NCBI GenBank assembly: GCA_900708905.1
Contig: CAADRB010000005.1
Span: forward strand, 2,385,689-2,449,688
Origin: Hymenolepis diminuta
Lineage: Eukaryota > Platyhelminthes > Cestoda > Cyclophyllidea > Hymenolepididae
Reading direction: 5' to 3'
DNA length: 64,000 nucleotides
A model generated the notes under the pieces. It worked only from the letters and a program-made list of their open reading frames with translations. It was not told where the DNA came from and searched no databases. Made by a program: the position numbers and the translations under genes. This document shows, one piece after another, positions 40,601 to 55,600 of the stretch (positions are counted from its first letter, which is position 1; the number at the start of each line of letters is the position of its first letter).

Positions 40601-43600
40601 TATAAGTAGCTTCGTTTATTCTATTGTTCTGATAAAAGAAGAGTAATCTGCACGAATGACGAAAACCACATTCATTGTCCTTTTCAATTTCTGTGGTCTC
40701 CGATCCATCACTTCAGATAAATGTTGTCATGTTTTCTCCTTTTGGTTTCAAAGAAATTAGATAAGAAAATATCCTCTGTCTCCGTTTATATACAGCTAGA
40801 ATAATCATTAATACTTTCAGTATGATCAATACTGCCATTCTTGAATTGGTCTGAACTGGTCTTGGATCATCGTGTCCAGCGCTTTAGAAAAATCTGGGAT
40901 AGAATAACATCCTAGGTATTGGCTAATTAGTATTACCCATTAAATATCCTGCAACATTAATCTATCTGTTATTCATTTCGTTTAATTTTTATTTAATAAA
41001 TTTTTAAATATCCAAAACCAGAGAAGGTGTTTTGTTCTGCTCTTCACCTTGCGTAAGTATTTCGACAGTAGAAACTCACTTTTAGCCGTATCCCTATTCA
41101 TTAGCATTAATTAATATAATAACTCATTTCAATCACTGACTAACTGAGTTTTTGTGTTCTCTTTAAAATCTTTTTAGACGCGAATCCGCGACCTTGAATC
41201 CGAACTCCAGACTTTAACGCATAAGTTGCAACAACAACCTCCACCTTCCCCGAAAGTCAATGGTGTCTCTGCATCTGTTGCCGCCGTCTCTGAAAAACTC
41301 ACCGCTGCTGAAGCCCGTTCTGAGGAATTAGCGGCTGAAGTCAAACGTCTTCAGTCGGCACTGGAAAACTCAGAGTCTCATTTCATTGAAGAAAAGAAGC
41401 GATCGACTCAGCTCTCCAAGTCGTAAGTCAAACTCACCTATCTCTATCTTCATATGCGATTAAATTCAGACTTTCTATTGTATGTTTGGAGTTCACCCTG
41501 GATGAAGTCTAGTGAGCTCTACTATTATATCATCTGGCTCCTCCATGGAAAGATAAATTTATCGAGATTGAATGACTAGCCACTCAATTTGTTCAATTCA
41601 TCAACAATCTCTGAACATTTCAAATATAAAACACTAAGAAATAGCACAAATATCTTCTCTAAAGCTACCTTAGGAACAGTAAATCCCCTTACAAAACGAA
41701 TAAACTTAAAGATTAATAATTTTTTCTTAAAATGAGAATACTAAGGACTCAGACAGATGTGTATTGGACAAATATAGGGAATAAGAGAGGAAGAAGGGAA
41801 GGAGAAGGAATAGGTATTGGTACTTTGAAAAGAGAGGATAAGGCGTCTGTACTTATGAGCGAGTGGAGTCAGGACGAGAGCTCAATTAAGATGAGAGAAT
41901 TGTGATTTCCCGTCTTTGTTCATCGTTGAGCAACCAATTAAAGCTCAAGAGCTGACAGAGGGGAATCCTAGAGGTATGAGTCAGTATGTGTGTACTACAA
42001 GCTTTTACTATGATATCGAGTTGTTAGATCCTGAACATTAGTCTGCAGTGTCCATAACCTATTCTTATTAATCAAAATTTATTTGATGAATAAGTATTTC
42101 AATCTGAAATACTTATTTTGCAACCGTTTCTCTTTTAATAATAACTGAAGAATGACAGGTTTTTTAAAGTTATTCACCCAGTAATACACTTATTTCAAAT
42201 TTTTAGTGTTCTATTACACATTTTATTGAATAATATAAAAGAGGAAATTCTCTTATTTGAAGACAAGAAACGATTTTTTTTATATTTAAGCAGCATTTTT
42301 GAAAAGTCGGCCGGAGATTCTTTCCCGTAATATTCGTTTCTTTTTGTTTCAAGGAACGAATTCTCCTCCTCCTTCGTTTGTTTACTTTGTCATTCTTTAA
42401 CATATTTGGGGGTGTTAGCATATCCACACACACATTACGGTTATGACAAGCAGCAGTTTAGTTAATATTTGCTTCTCTAACCGCATATCGATTGGCTAAT
42501 GCTGACGCAGACTGCTTCTCCATTGGTTATTTCCTAAGTCAATCAAATTGCTCAATAGATTTGATCACCTACTATTCCAAATCAGGTGAGCGAAGCCACA
42601 ATTAGAGTTCAAGTCAAACTAATCTATTTTTAATCAGCTACATTTTACTATTTTTTCTCTACTACTATAATCATAGTTGTCGTTGCATTGCTGCTTATCA
42701 AATTAGAGTAAATTATCAATGAACCCGTTTATTTATGTGTGTTTACACTAAAGTGATCAGATTTTCTCAAAGTATAGAATATGAACTTTTTGTGATGTGA
42801 TATTACATGCCATGTGAGGGTTATTTTAGAGATTTAATGGTCCAAGGTTGTTAAGGGTACGCGGATCATTGTAGATCAGATTGACTTAAGAACCTCATCT
42901 TCGATCGATTAAATCAAAATAGTGGCAAATCACAAAATTGTTTCTAAACGAAATTGTCTATGACAAGTATTCGATAATTGGATATCCGTTGAGTGTTTAA
43001 AACTAGTTATACCGTTACAAAAGAAATAAATCTGTATACGGGACGCGTAAGGCGTCTGAAGACACCTTACATACTTTTAGAAAAACACAAAATGAAGCTG
43101 CTAATGGTTGAAACTCACACTTTCTTCTAACAAAACGAAGCCAAGCATAATACCTATTAACATAGGTTTTATCCTATATTTCCTTCTGTGGCCTCTATCA
43201 TCGACTCAATTCGAGTTTGAAAGTGACTGACTGCAATCTTTGATGAGGCAGTCTTTATTAATATCCTCTTCCACTGCTCGGGCTATTGCTTTCATAAGAG
43301 AAGAGGATTTGGTGTCGTGGGGATGCTTATTAATTTCCTTTTCAACCACTCCCCGTCCCTTCCCACTGCGCCCCGCCCGACCCCACACGTAATAATGGAA
43401 GGAATTAAGGTCTGGTGAATAGTTAGGAGGGGCCATAAGTTTGGGGTGACATAATGATGAAAATTCTCCGCCTTCCAATGGTGGGTTTGAGAGCTTCATG
43501 GGATGGAGTTGAATCTTGTTGGGGAGGACATAGGGTCTTCTTCTATTGGCTACGCTGTCTATCCAAGGTGGCTTAACAACAATGGTTAGAAGAATCTCGA

Positions 43601-46600
43601 GATAGGCATCTGCATGTACATTGACTCTAAGACCTTGTGGTAAAGAATGGGGGAGTCATGATGTGTCCCTCCTTCACTGCCCTTCACAACACCGAAAATC
43701 ATTATTGTTGGGAGGAACTTTGTGTATGCGCATAACAGTTAGAACTTCAGTGTGGTCCGTCCGCACATAGCCAGCCACCACCTATCACTTCTTGGATTGG
43801 CATTGTGATCCTGGTGGAAGTTGTTTTCGTGGGCAAAAAACGAAAGACACTCCTGTTCTTCTGTGTGCCTAAATTTCTATGAGAGTCGTTTAGCACACAT
43901 TGAATGAATCACTTGAGTTGTTTTTGTCCACATAAACTGACGACCTCACCTAAGAACGTATGAGATTTGTATCCGATGTAACAATGCTTTTTTCTCTTGT
44001 TCGTGGCGGCCAATTCATCTCCATTGCTTTCATTCAGCATCTCCTTTCTAACTTTACAAGAGAAAGATTTGGTGACTAATAGAAATCTTGCAATTTTTGA
44101 ATTCCTGTGTCTGGCTTTTATGTGTCTTTTCATTTCATTAATGATAGTACATTAAAGGTGCATTAATTATTATCAGGTTGGATTAAATTACAAAAGTATA
44201 AGTGCCCTCAGATACCTTACGCACCTTGTAATATGAGTCCTCTTTAAGGATCTCGGATTTCCCTCAGTTTGAATTCAGGAAGTTTTTACGGCAACTTGGA
44301 TCAGAGATCATTTTCCTCTGATCGAAAGGACTGCAATCAGTTTGATGTTCTATTGAGAAACTTTTGAGAAGCTGTCCCAGAATTGAAGTGTACATTTTTC
44401 TCCCACTTATAACTTAAAATATTTAGTTGTTCTGATTAGTATTGACCTTAAATCTGGAAATCCTAGATTTAAAATACAAGGAGGATAAATTTCCCCTTTC
44501 AAATATTTTTGCAATGCTTCAGACGCTTTGATGTCTGATATTAATGACTCATCCAGTTAATAAGTTAATTTAATTTACAAGGCCGGAAATTCACCGTTAA
44601 AAATGAAACTCAATTTTGTCCTTGTGATTAATCATCGTGGGCCAATGTTTTTTTTCGTCCTCTTGTTTTCTCTCCTCCTCCTTTCTTCACTTCCTTAGTT
44701 TTCGGATTTCAATTCATCTTCCCTTTATTTTGTGGCGGATTTAGTTACTGTCTTGAACTACTTTCCGAGTTAGGAGGCGGGGCGGGGTTTTGTGATTGAT
44801 GGATTTCGGAATTTAGTTAATATGAGCGAGGTAATTTAGTGGCTACCTCCGTGACGCGTATCTTGACCCAAATTTTAGTCCTTCCGGAATGGTAGTCATT
44901 GTTAAGTAGGAAATGGGAATGATGAGTTAAAATTCTTGGTAAATATCTTTATAAAGAATAGGACTAATAGTTTTCCATTTATTTTCATTCAATGGAACTT
45001 TCTTCGTAGGAAAGATTGATAAAAAAGTGAAGCTCTATTTTTGTTAAGATCATGTGAGCTGCTTAAAATTGGGCAAGATCATTCCGCTTTCTCGGTCTTT
45101 GGTAGACCCGCCATCCTAAATAATCAATCAGAATCAGTATATCTAGAGACCCTCAATGAAAATTGAATTTTGAAATTAACCATTAAATTTTGTACAACCC
45201 GAAATCAAAAAATGGAATAAAGGATGACACTTGATATCCTGTCTTTGTTCTCGACGGTTTTTCGATCTCTCTCCCCCCCNCCCTCTCTTTATCTCTTATT
45301 GAGTTTTTCCTTGCCGTGGGTTGTAGTAATAAACCCTCTAGAACTAACGGTTTTCCGTACCGTTTCGATCTCTGGTACTTTCTTTGAAGTCCTATAGATA
45401 AATATCTGTGTATACTTGGAAATTATATTATTTAAATGACACAGCGAGTTCCTACAATATAAATGGGAGTGTTTTGATGGGCACCAACGGGAATTCAAGC
45501 ATCTATCTTCATATATGTAGTCACAATTAATTTTTTCAACAATTCCTTTACATTTCGGTGGTCGCCTCAATTAAGGCCACTGCACCCAACCATACAGACA
45601 AACTTTTAGCATCAAGGTATTTGCCATGAATCTAGAAGCCAAGTTAAGGGCCTTGGACTTTGAAGCGTCGGGTTTTATTTTAAAGAACTCAACCGCTTAA
45701 GTAGAAAGCAAGCAACCAGACGAATCTGAAGTTTTGATAATTATTAATTTTCTTTCTAACCTTCCAACTTCTACTTGAAGTGTCTTATTGCTCTATTGTT
45801 TTTGTGCTTCTATTGCTTTGTACTGAGAGTTTTGGTAGCATGCAATTCAATAACTATGTAAGTATGAATTCACACACAGTATGAATTCTCTCACCCCAAC
45901 AGACCCTACCGGATTCACCGATATTATTTCACTTTAGACATCTATTCCCCTTTTTTCATTCCAATATTGCCTGCTCACTTCGAGTCTCACACGTGTGAAC
46001 CTCGTTGTTTCCAGGTTTGTTTGTACATTCGGGTTTATGCATATTATTGTTAGCTCGTTTGCCCCCCTTCGCCNNNNNNNNNNNNNNNNNGAATTATGTC
46101 GCATTCCCACACTCTATTTCTGCCGTTTCGGATGTTGCTATCTGCGGTTTCGGCTTTCTCTTTCATTCACATAAATAGAAGAAATTGAGTTCATTTTCCC
46201 TTAAGGAGTTTAATTCCCTCTATAATGTCCTAATATTCAAAATTTATGAGTGGTATTATGTCTACATTATTCGAAACAGACAATTAATGAGTGCTTATAT
46301 CGTCGCATATCAGAGGAAATTTACCAAATGACTGAGTACTAAGAGCCTGGTTTTCACAACAATGATTGAGCTTTCTCTTCAACCACCACGCGTTTTCAAA
46401 TAATCTTCTTAAGTAGTATGTTCCCTTATGGCGTCTAGAGCAGACAGTCGGCACTTCATATTTGCACTTGTGATGTGATCAAGTATTGATTTGATTTGGT
46501 TACATCAAATATAATTTGACCAAAGATATATAATGGGGCTTATTTACGCATAATATTCCTCCCGTAAGGAGTGGAGATTTAGAATTATCACTCGCTACTG

Positions 46601-49600
46601 ACCATTGGTATGTCTCTTAAAAATAGACGAGGTATAAGGATATTCTTTTGCTTCGTCATTGTTCTCATTCTCGTGCTTTTTCCTCTAGCTTAATTCCTCT
46701 TTCCTGTTGCTACTCTTGGCCGACGCTGTTAATCACTCCATTTCGACTAAAATTCACCGCATTTTCCTGCTAGTTCATTTCTGCGTTCCCCTCCCCTTTT
46801 TTTAACGTTGTTTAGCGTTGTGTCAACGCGGTAATAGGTTCTCATGGTATGAGGTAATTTCCCTTCTGCTCGCTGTGTTTTTTTTTTCTCATTCGGTTTT
46901 CATTACAGTCTCTATGCTTCCAAAGTGTTCCCTTCTCTCCCAACGTCCTTGACCTGTTTGGGGTCGGGGCGAGACAGACGAAGCAGACACAAGCTAGCTC
47001 GCTGGCTGACAGCCTGACGAGTTTAAAATTACCTATCGGTCGACTAATCCCTCACTGATAGTCATTAAAAGGAAAATTAGGGTAAGGAAATACGTCTGAC
47101 TTGGACTTCTATTTAGTTGGGGGATACCATTTACACCACAAATTACCATTTTTGTGTTAGAGGCTTTGGGAAAATTTTGGAAAGTCTCCATAGGCAAACA
47201 ATTGGTTGTGACTGAGATCGTTCAAGTTACTTTATTTGTTTTAGTTTTATGAAAACTAATATTGTTACCCGCAGTATTAAAAAAATTTACAATTTTTGAC
47301 TCTGGGAAGCAACTGGAATCGGTTAACAGGAAGTTCAATAAATGATAAAGGGGAGAGGATCTAAGAGATGCTGAGAGCAACGCCAGGTTATCAACGAATC
47401 TTACTTCGTTTGTTCTTTTTGGATTCTGATTCGAAAATATTTATTAAATGGATAGCTCACGTTCAAAAATTAAAATGTTATGACTCATCCCCTCGATTGC
47501 GTAAAACGCTTGTCTGCCTTGTTCACTGCCTATTGACCGATATATTTCAACCAGGAAGTGTCGGTCTTGCCGTTTCAATCCATTTCTTCTTCCAATTGTT
47601 GAGAAAGCAACATGATTTTTCCCAGATTACAGTTTGAGCATAGCAGAGATGAGGTGGCTAGTAATTTCAGCAATATCTCCGTAAGCTATGTTCACTTCCA
47701 AGTTAACTGTTTTCCTTAACTATTGGGTTTATTATTCACCCGCTTATCTTCTGCATACCTACGAACTTGGCGCTAAGCGGTTGCACTCAACATGTAAGGA
47801 CTCATTTTGAAAATTAGTTCTCATATTTATCATAACTGAAACATTGTTACATAAATCACATAATTCGACACTCTTTCCCGCTATTAAAGTTATTTATGAG
47901 ATCATTTTCATTTTTTTGCTGTTAAAAAAATTATGACTACAGGAGATTGCATAAATAAGGCTACATCATACCGTTCCTAGGTAAATGATTTAGACAAATG
48001 AGATGTACCTTAGAGTCCCTCTTATGAAAAACTCACATTCAACTAACCCTCTTGTTGGCTAGATTTAACCAGTGCGGTTGGTCATCCACATCCTTAGGTG
48101 TTTTCGAATGAGCATCGATCTAATAGTTTCTCATTTGGCATATAAGCACGTTGGCCACTTCCCTTATAATAGATGTCTTGGGCGATCAATGAATGGGTTT
48201 GAGGAGGGGGTTCGAGCTGCTATGATTTTCAATTCCTTATAAACCTTATCTTTTACATCTAAAGATAGTTGGTTTTACAATTTTTATTTACTCGACAGTA
48301 CAGACAATAAGTCATATTTCCAGACAGAGTGTCTAGACAGGAATTTTGATATACTGATATTTATTTGGTGAATTCCACCACTTACTATCGTTCTCATTTA
48401 TTTCAGATTGACCGAAGAAAAGGAGAAAATGGAACACCTCAAATTCGAAATTCGGGAATATGAAGAGGAGAATGAGGACCTGTGCAAACGAATTCAGGAA
48501 ACCAGTTCAAAGTTACGAGACAAGGAAGCTGCCTGTGAAAGGGTATGTTTTATTATTGAAGTTCTGCAGTAACGGGCCCTAAATTTTTCCCTGAATATAG
48601 TGTTTACGTTTAATTTTATGAATTCATCTAGAAGGTGGAAATTAGGACCGGAAATATGAACCTTTAACGGGAGATTTTGGTAAAAATCTGTAATAACTCT
48701 CGATATTTTGTTTCTTCAAAAGTTTGATACAAATCGGTATGTAAAATGCATGCTAGAGTAGGGAAACCTAATTTCGTTTTGGCGATTTAAACGCATTTTA
48801 ATGAACACAGTCCTATTTTTTTATGTAATAACAGGAAAAAAATTCACTATTCCATTTTATTCCGATGACTATTTCTCGTGAACCAGAAATCTTTTGGGAG
48901 ATTTTTCTGGGCAGAAAAATCTTTCCAATTGCCGGTGGCGCAGCTGTCAACGCCCCCGTTTGCGAAGTTAGAAGTTCATTGATGCACACCCAGTGGACGC
49001 AATGATCAACCGCACGAGTATAGTACCAAAACTCGATTTCCTCACCAAGGGATTTCCTCCATGATACTAAATATGAGTATTGGGAAACACTTTCATAAAA
49101 TGGTTTATTTGCAATCACCAAATTTTGAAGATATTGGTTTCTCCGTAATCATTTGACATCAGTTAAGACCCTGTTGCCATTTGCTAAAATATTTCTGCAA
49201 GAGAGGAAAAGGATGTTGAAAAGATTTAGTCTTACAGCCAAATTATTATTGGGGTCGTATAAAAGTACCTAAAATTATGATGTGTACTTCTTGTACCTTC
49301 CATTCCGCCCACTTTCTCTCTTCCCCACTATCTAATTTGATTAGCACTTTATTTCCTCTAGGGTCAGATGATTTCGGGCTTGTTTGGCCGAGGTAGAATG
49401 TGCTACCTTAGAGCCAGAGGTCATCAAAAAACCGACCGGATGTATACTTTTTTGCTGTCAGTTTATAATTTTGACCCGCAATCAAATGATTGGGAAATTT
49501 AATTCATTTCATATAACTTGTACCATACCGTTGTCTTACATTCTTGGATTAGAAGAAGAAATTCCTGTCTTTTTTGTCTGTGTGGAAATATCAAATCTGA

Positions 49601-52600
49601 CCTTTCTTTGTTCTTATAAAGCGAAAGGCTTTTTTCCCCTACTTGGTTGTGTAATGGGGAAAAAGCAACAGAATTAAATGTCCAGGAATGCTAAGAATTT
49701 GGCTGCCGTCTTAGTGAATTTGGATGTTATTTACAATCGGTAGTAAGAAAAGTTTTGTGTGCAGGTAACACAGTGGTTAACGCGCACGTCCGCTAAGTTA
49801 GGGGGCGTAAGATTGGTCCTCATTGTTAAATATCCTGTGATTTGGATGATCAAATGCATTGATTAATTCTGATCAACAAGAGAGATGATAGAATGCCAGC
49901 TTCTCATCTAACCTGTTTTAGGATGCCTTCTCTTGATTAGTGATTACCTTGTAATCATTCTGTTCACATAAAGTAAAGTATAAAAATCTACTAGAGGTAT
50001 TATTACTAATGGGTGATATCTACTATATTCAGTAGGTACTGAAATTTTTTAACACATTTTCACTACTTCTTTATCTTTTGTACTTTAATTGTAGGGTTTT
50101 TTTTACGAATCGAAGCTAATTTTTCATAAAACTCGTAGCAAACGTCAATATTCAAGGAAATTTTTTTGTCTTTTCACTTATTTGAGCGATTTCTGAGGTT
50201 GGATTTGCGATCAAGATGGCGTTCCTGCTTTAGGTATTGTTCCTAAAATATTTCCTTCTCTGCTAATCTAGGTACATAAATTCTACCAGATTACCGGTGG
50301 ACTGCCTTCTTATCTCAAATCAAAATACTTATGTCAAGCATATCGTCTCTTTCTTCCTTACAGCTTCTCAACGATCTCGACGAAAAGCGAGCTGAGTTGG
50401 CAGCTCAACGCAAACTCTTGGACGAGTACATTCAACAACAATCTACGAAAGGTCCTGTGCTTGCCACCGCAGTTGCTTCCGAGAGCAATCATTCCAACGG
50501 TTTCTCATCCACAACAGCAGGCGACGCAGCGGCCATCACACCATCCGCTACTATTGCAGAGCTGGAACTAAAACTTCGAAATGCAATCGCCTGGGCTGAG
50601 GAATGTGAAGCCAAAATGGTTAACCAAGAGGCCTATTCGGCTGATCAGAAATTGCGTTGGCAGAAAGAGCGATCGGATCTGCAGGATAGAATTAGGGAGA
50701 TTGTTCTTGATAGGGTAGGTCCCAATTTGGATACTTACGCTTGTATATGAGACAAAACTCCAAGAATATTGTAAAAAGAAATAAAATAGGTAAACGATGA
50801 TTATTAAAATGTATTAGCACATTGGGCCAGGAATTTTCTAGAATATTCTTAGTGGAATTGGATATCAATAATCAATCACGGATCCACTTCGAACAACGCA
50901 GTGCATGGAGAACATGGCCGCACGTGTTAAACAGTTTAGCTGGTTTTCATACTATCTCTTCTTTGGAATGACCAATTTTATCTCTACTTATCCCACACCT
51001 ACCTTCCGACTACTTTGGGCGTTTTCCCTTTGACGCGCATGCCGGCGTATGCTATCCCATTGCCAGGATAAACAAATGAATTGGCTTTCTCGTGTCTAAG
51101 ACGCTTAGTCATTGATCGACATCGCCATTCCGGCAAGTTTCGGAAGATGATCCTAGATATTATTAGAGTTTAGAATTCCTAGTGAGAGTATCCTTCGTTT
51201 CTCTACGGGGATATTTTAAATCAGATCAAAATCCGAAAGTCTGAATAACGTTCAACCAAGATAGAATACCAGTGAAAATTTCAACCGTGGTATCAGAATT
51301 CAGATTGCAATTGGTAAAAGAGGGGAGGGGGTTAATCCATTGATCTAAAATCTTGAAGTCCCAATTCTACTCCCATCTGTTCTGATTAATCGAAACCTCC
51401 GGGAGGAGTAATTTTTATTTGGTTGAAAGATGCTAATTTAGCAAGTTAGGGATTCACTCGAAAGTGGTAGAATTTTCATATTTCGCCTTATTTCATAAAA
51501 AAAATAGAGTAACGATGGCATTCACTGGAAAATAAGACTCCATGTTTGGTTCTCCGTTCCGCTTGTCACAACTTATATACCATTGTATTTCTGTTATTGT
51601 ATCCTTACTGTGGTACTTCTTATAATATGAGGACCTAGATAAATGTGTTAAGTGACGAAATCATAGGACAATGCGGTTTATAGGTCATAAGTTTAGTTTT
51701 TTGGAATATGGACGAAGGCTAATATGGATTCACGGATTGGTCACTCAGTCGCCGATTAGATTAGTTCCCAGATGGGACCATGCGTTAGAACTCCGGTATA
51801 TAATACGAATAATCAGAGCTCTTCTGATAGTAAATCGCCCTACATTTTTCCTTCAATTAACGTAATATGAACTATCATTTGTTTTAAATAAGCCCTTCCT
51901 TAAATACTATACTCCATAGACCTCGTGTTCTTGCTTGCCTTCAAATTTAGAACGTAGTTGACGGTATTCAAATTATTAGTCAGATCATAAGATTATAAAT
52001 AGAGATTGCAATAGCATTTTATTAATTTTTAAAGGAAATCCTATCAAATCCTTCTTCTCAGCAACGTTAGATGCGAATTCGTGCAATTTTTATTTGTAAA
52101 TTTCGAACCTGTTATCTTATTTTTGAGCCAGATTACTGGAGTGTAAGAACCTCCCTCAAGATAAATTTATCTCATTTCATTTCACTTTTTGAGGAAAACA
52201 AGTTATTGACCTTTTATGTCCGCCTAAAATCTATCAACCACTGATTTGAAATATTGAGAAATAAAAAGGGAAAACTTCATGTCAGAAAAAGAAAGATTGT
52301 GTGGAAATTTCTACTCTTTTATCTGCTCATATGTAGACACATTAATTCGATTTATTCTTAGTTACCTCCCCTATCCGATCGTCAAATCTTTTGGCTAAAA
52401 CTATGGGTCTAGTTTAGAACCGGGGTTAAGATAATTTGAATGTGACTTACTTCAGTTGTGGGTTGGCTCTCAACCTTTCATATATTATCCATGCTTATTT
52501 TTGGCGGTGGAAATATGATACTTAATTGAAATTCTATCTAATTTTAATCTAACTAGTTGAAATTAGTTGATGTATTATTAGAGGCGTATAAGATCTACTT

Positions 52601-55600
52601 TATCACCGCTTAAAAATGACACGGTTTGAAATATCCCTTACATATCTGCATATTGTAGTTCCTCATTGACTACAGATCCTTATCACTTTTTGTCTCTTGC
52701 CTTAGCAGACAAGTTTCCTAGAAGCTGAACTGCGTCAGGAGCGACAACGTTGCGCCGTCATGGAACAGCGAGTTATGGTCTGGGAGAATCAACTGGTTGA
52801 GCTCATCGCAATGGCTGACAATGAATGGGCTGTCAATAACAGTCTTCACGTGAGTTTTCTTTTTAACATTCTATAATAAATATGGCATTTGTGACCCTTC
52901 GTTATTTCTATCAAGATTTAACTGGACTAAGTCTTAACGGCAGTTTGAGAGATTTCAAATAAGTTATTTCTCATTCAAATGTTGAATGAGCGAGGATTTC
53001 TTTAAAGGATCCAATCATCTTTATTCATTCATTGTCGATATCTGATGAATTTTCGCTCCATTCACTTTAAAATGGGCTTGCACGATTTCAAATCAAACAT
53101 GGTGGAAGCTACTGTAATTTAAAAGTAATTTATCTAGCTTCAAATGACAATGAAAGATGCTCTCTCAAATTTCCTTACAAAATATGGGAATATAAACTTT
53201 GAGAGTACTTTTCAAAGGCGATCAAATTGGAAATAGTTATTCAAAAAATATATCTTTCAATGTTTGTTTACCTTAATATTATAAATTACTGTTCAGATGG
53301 GGAGAGGGAGCTCGAAATGGATAATTCTGAAGTCAATTCGCTTAACCATTTTCATAGCTTTCCGATTTTGTTACAATTCGTTACTCTATTGGTACATGAG
53401 GACTTTATTACCGCTGTTGAAACAGAATGCATTCTTTTCATAAAACATCAACGCTGATTGATGGTTGATCCTCAGAGTTGCTATTTTTGGTAGTAGCTAA
53501 GCTGTAAGTTTCTTAAGTAATATTTGTAGGAGTAAACACTATTCATGCTAAATCCTTTTGCTAGATAAAGCATAATATTTGTCCCCTGAAATTGAACGTT
53601 CTTTCATAGGCATCCCTATTTCGAACTGTGGAATAAATAAAAGGCATACGGGCAGAATTGAGTTGATTCGATTTGTACCATCTAGAAACTCTACCTCTTT
53701 AGATTTGAAGCACCCATTTGTTTTTAAAGCCAGGCTCGAATCGAATGAACCCTTATTGATCATCTCAAACTATGACAATTCCTAAGAGTTAAAGGCATCT
53801 GTTGCAACTCATCTTCTTGTAATATAGAAAATTATGCGCCTCCCCCTGTTAGTAGTGAAACAGATTAAATTCCCATTTCAGAACTATAATTACTTTACTA
53901 AAGCGAACTTCAGCTGGCTCAGCTCTGCTTCATTAAGATCATGTAAGCTGCTTAATGTCATACCAAGTTGTTCTACTTTCTCAACCTTTGGAGGAAAAAA
54001 TAATCAAAGTTGCAAGACCGACCATCGTAATTAAATGACCTGTCAATAAACATTGGAGGTTGAGGATAAAAATTTGCACAGTAATCTGGGTGACGGATAA
54101 TGAAATCTGAATTCTTTAAGATGACCTCTCATTGAGTAAATAGTATACAATCCAAATTCCAAAAATCAACTGAACTGAGACTCTTTGCTCTCAACATCTC
54201 CCCGATCCTCTTCCCCTTATCAATTATTTGACTTACTGTTAACCGATTCCAGTTGCTCTCACAATGAAGATTCGTAGAAATGTTCTATTTTGCTTCGGGT
54301 AATAATAATAGAGTCTAGGTTATGTCACTAAAACCTCTTTCCGTTTCATACAAAGCTATTTTTCTCAATCAGGACACAGTTGTTGCGCAAATATCGAGCG
54401 AAGCACATCTGGCTGTAATGTTAAAATATGAATAAGGTATACTAAATTCGCCCTTTTAAAACCAATTTCGTAGTCGTTTTCAAACATGGTTCAATTTTAA
54501 AACGGATCAAATTTTTATTAAGCTAATTCTCTTACCTGTTTGTGTTGGTACCTCAATTCGTTGCAATTGCCAATTCCGGCACATGTAAGTTTATTACCTC
54601 TGATAGATGAACTTCGAAAATTCTGGTTTCCATTTCATTCATCACCTATTTCACTAGGCTTCCCGAAATAAAAATCATACATGAATTTAATCTCTTATTT
54701 CACATTTTTCAATTTTATCTTGGTTTTCTTCTATTTTTATTTCTTATTTATAAGTAATATGTGAAGGAATCAACTTCATTTTTTTTGTTTATCCAGGATA
54801 CAGTTCTCCATCTCATGTCCGAGCTCCAATGGATCCGCAACGGTTCTCCCGATAGCACTGAATACGAAGACGAGAAACACCGTCCACATTCTGGAATAAC
54901 GCCGGCTCATCCCTCGCCCAACACCGTGGCCTCTCTCAACGGGGGTGGAAGTCTTGGTGCTGCAGACTGGCGTCAAAAGAAGGCCGGTCGTATCAGCAAA
55001 ATGGAGCGATCCAATCTCCAGCTGGCTCTCAACAACGAGATCCGGGAACGTGAACTTGCCCAACAGAGGGTCAGAGAACTTGAGATTCAATTTGAGGAAG
55101 CTAAATCGTGAGTGGTTAACGGAATTAATCTTATTATTTCTGCTTGTCTGTGTTGCATGTATGTAGTCGGCTTGAAATGCAGCCATACATCAAGGAAGTG
55201 TACTCATATGTATTGTAAACAAACCGAAATGGGGATTGTTTAGAAAACACAGTGAGTGGTTGATGCTTAATCAATAGGATGGAAATCGATACTCGTACCC
55301 ACCCACACATATGTTACGTATGGCGAAAATCGATTTTCATTACTTTAATTCCTCTGTGCTTTAAAAAAAATCGATGCTTGCATGTGTGTGCCGATCATAA
55401 CATAAGATTGAAAATGCAATAAATTGTTTAGTCGTTAATTGTCATCACATGGTAGACTCAATTAATTCTGACTTCAAAGCTCTCCACAAAATCTTTCATT
55501 GATTTATTCCTTCTTTCCTCTTAGACGGTTGGCGGAAATGAACGACAAACTTCTTCAAACAGAGCAGGACAAGGAAACACTGAGGGATCAACTTGTTAAA

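Larger units (their letters stand above)
41423..48406 (+). other. MRCK intron 8, repeat-rich, with assembly gap
   Basis: This 7.0-kb intron splits a serine codon (TC|A). It holds a perfect hairpin (42089-42117), mariner copy 2 (43039-44228), an ambiguous base (45280), a 17-N gap (46074-46090), copy C of the three-copy repeat (47255-47670) and a SINE (48005-48130). I see no coding exon. Confidence 0.65.

Noticed and set aside
49384..49677. 97-codon open frame in MRCK intron 9
   Set aside because: It starts with TTG, has no recognisable domain, no phase-compatible splice sites and low-complexity AT-driven composition.
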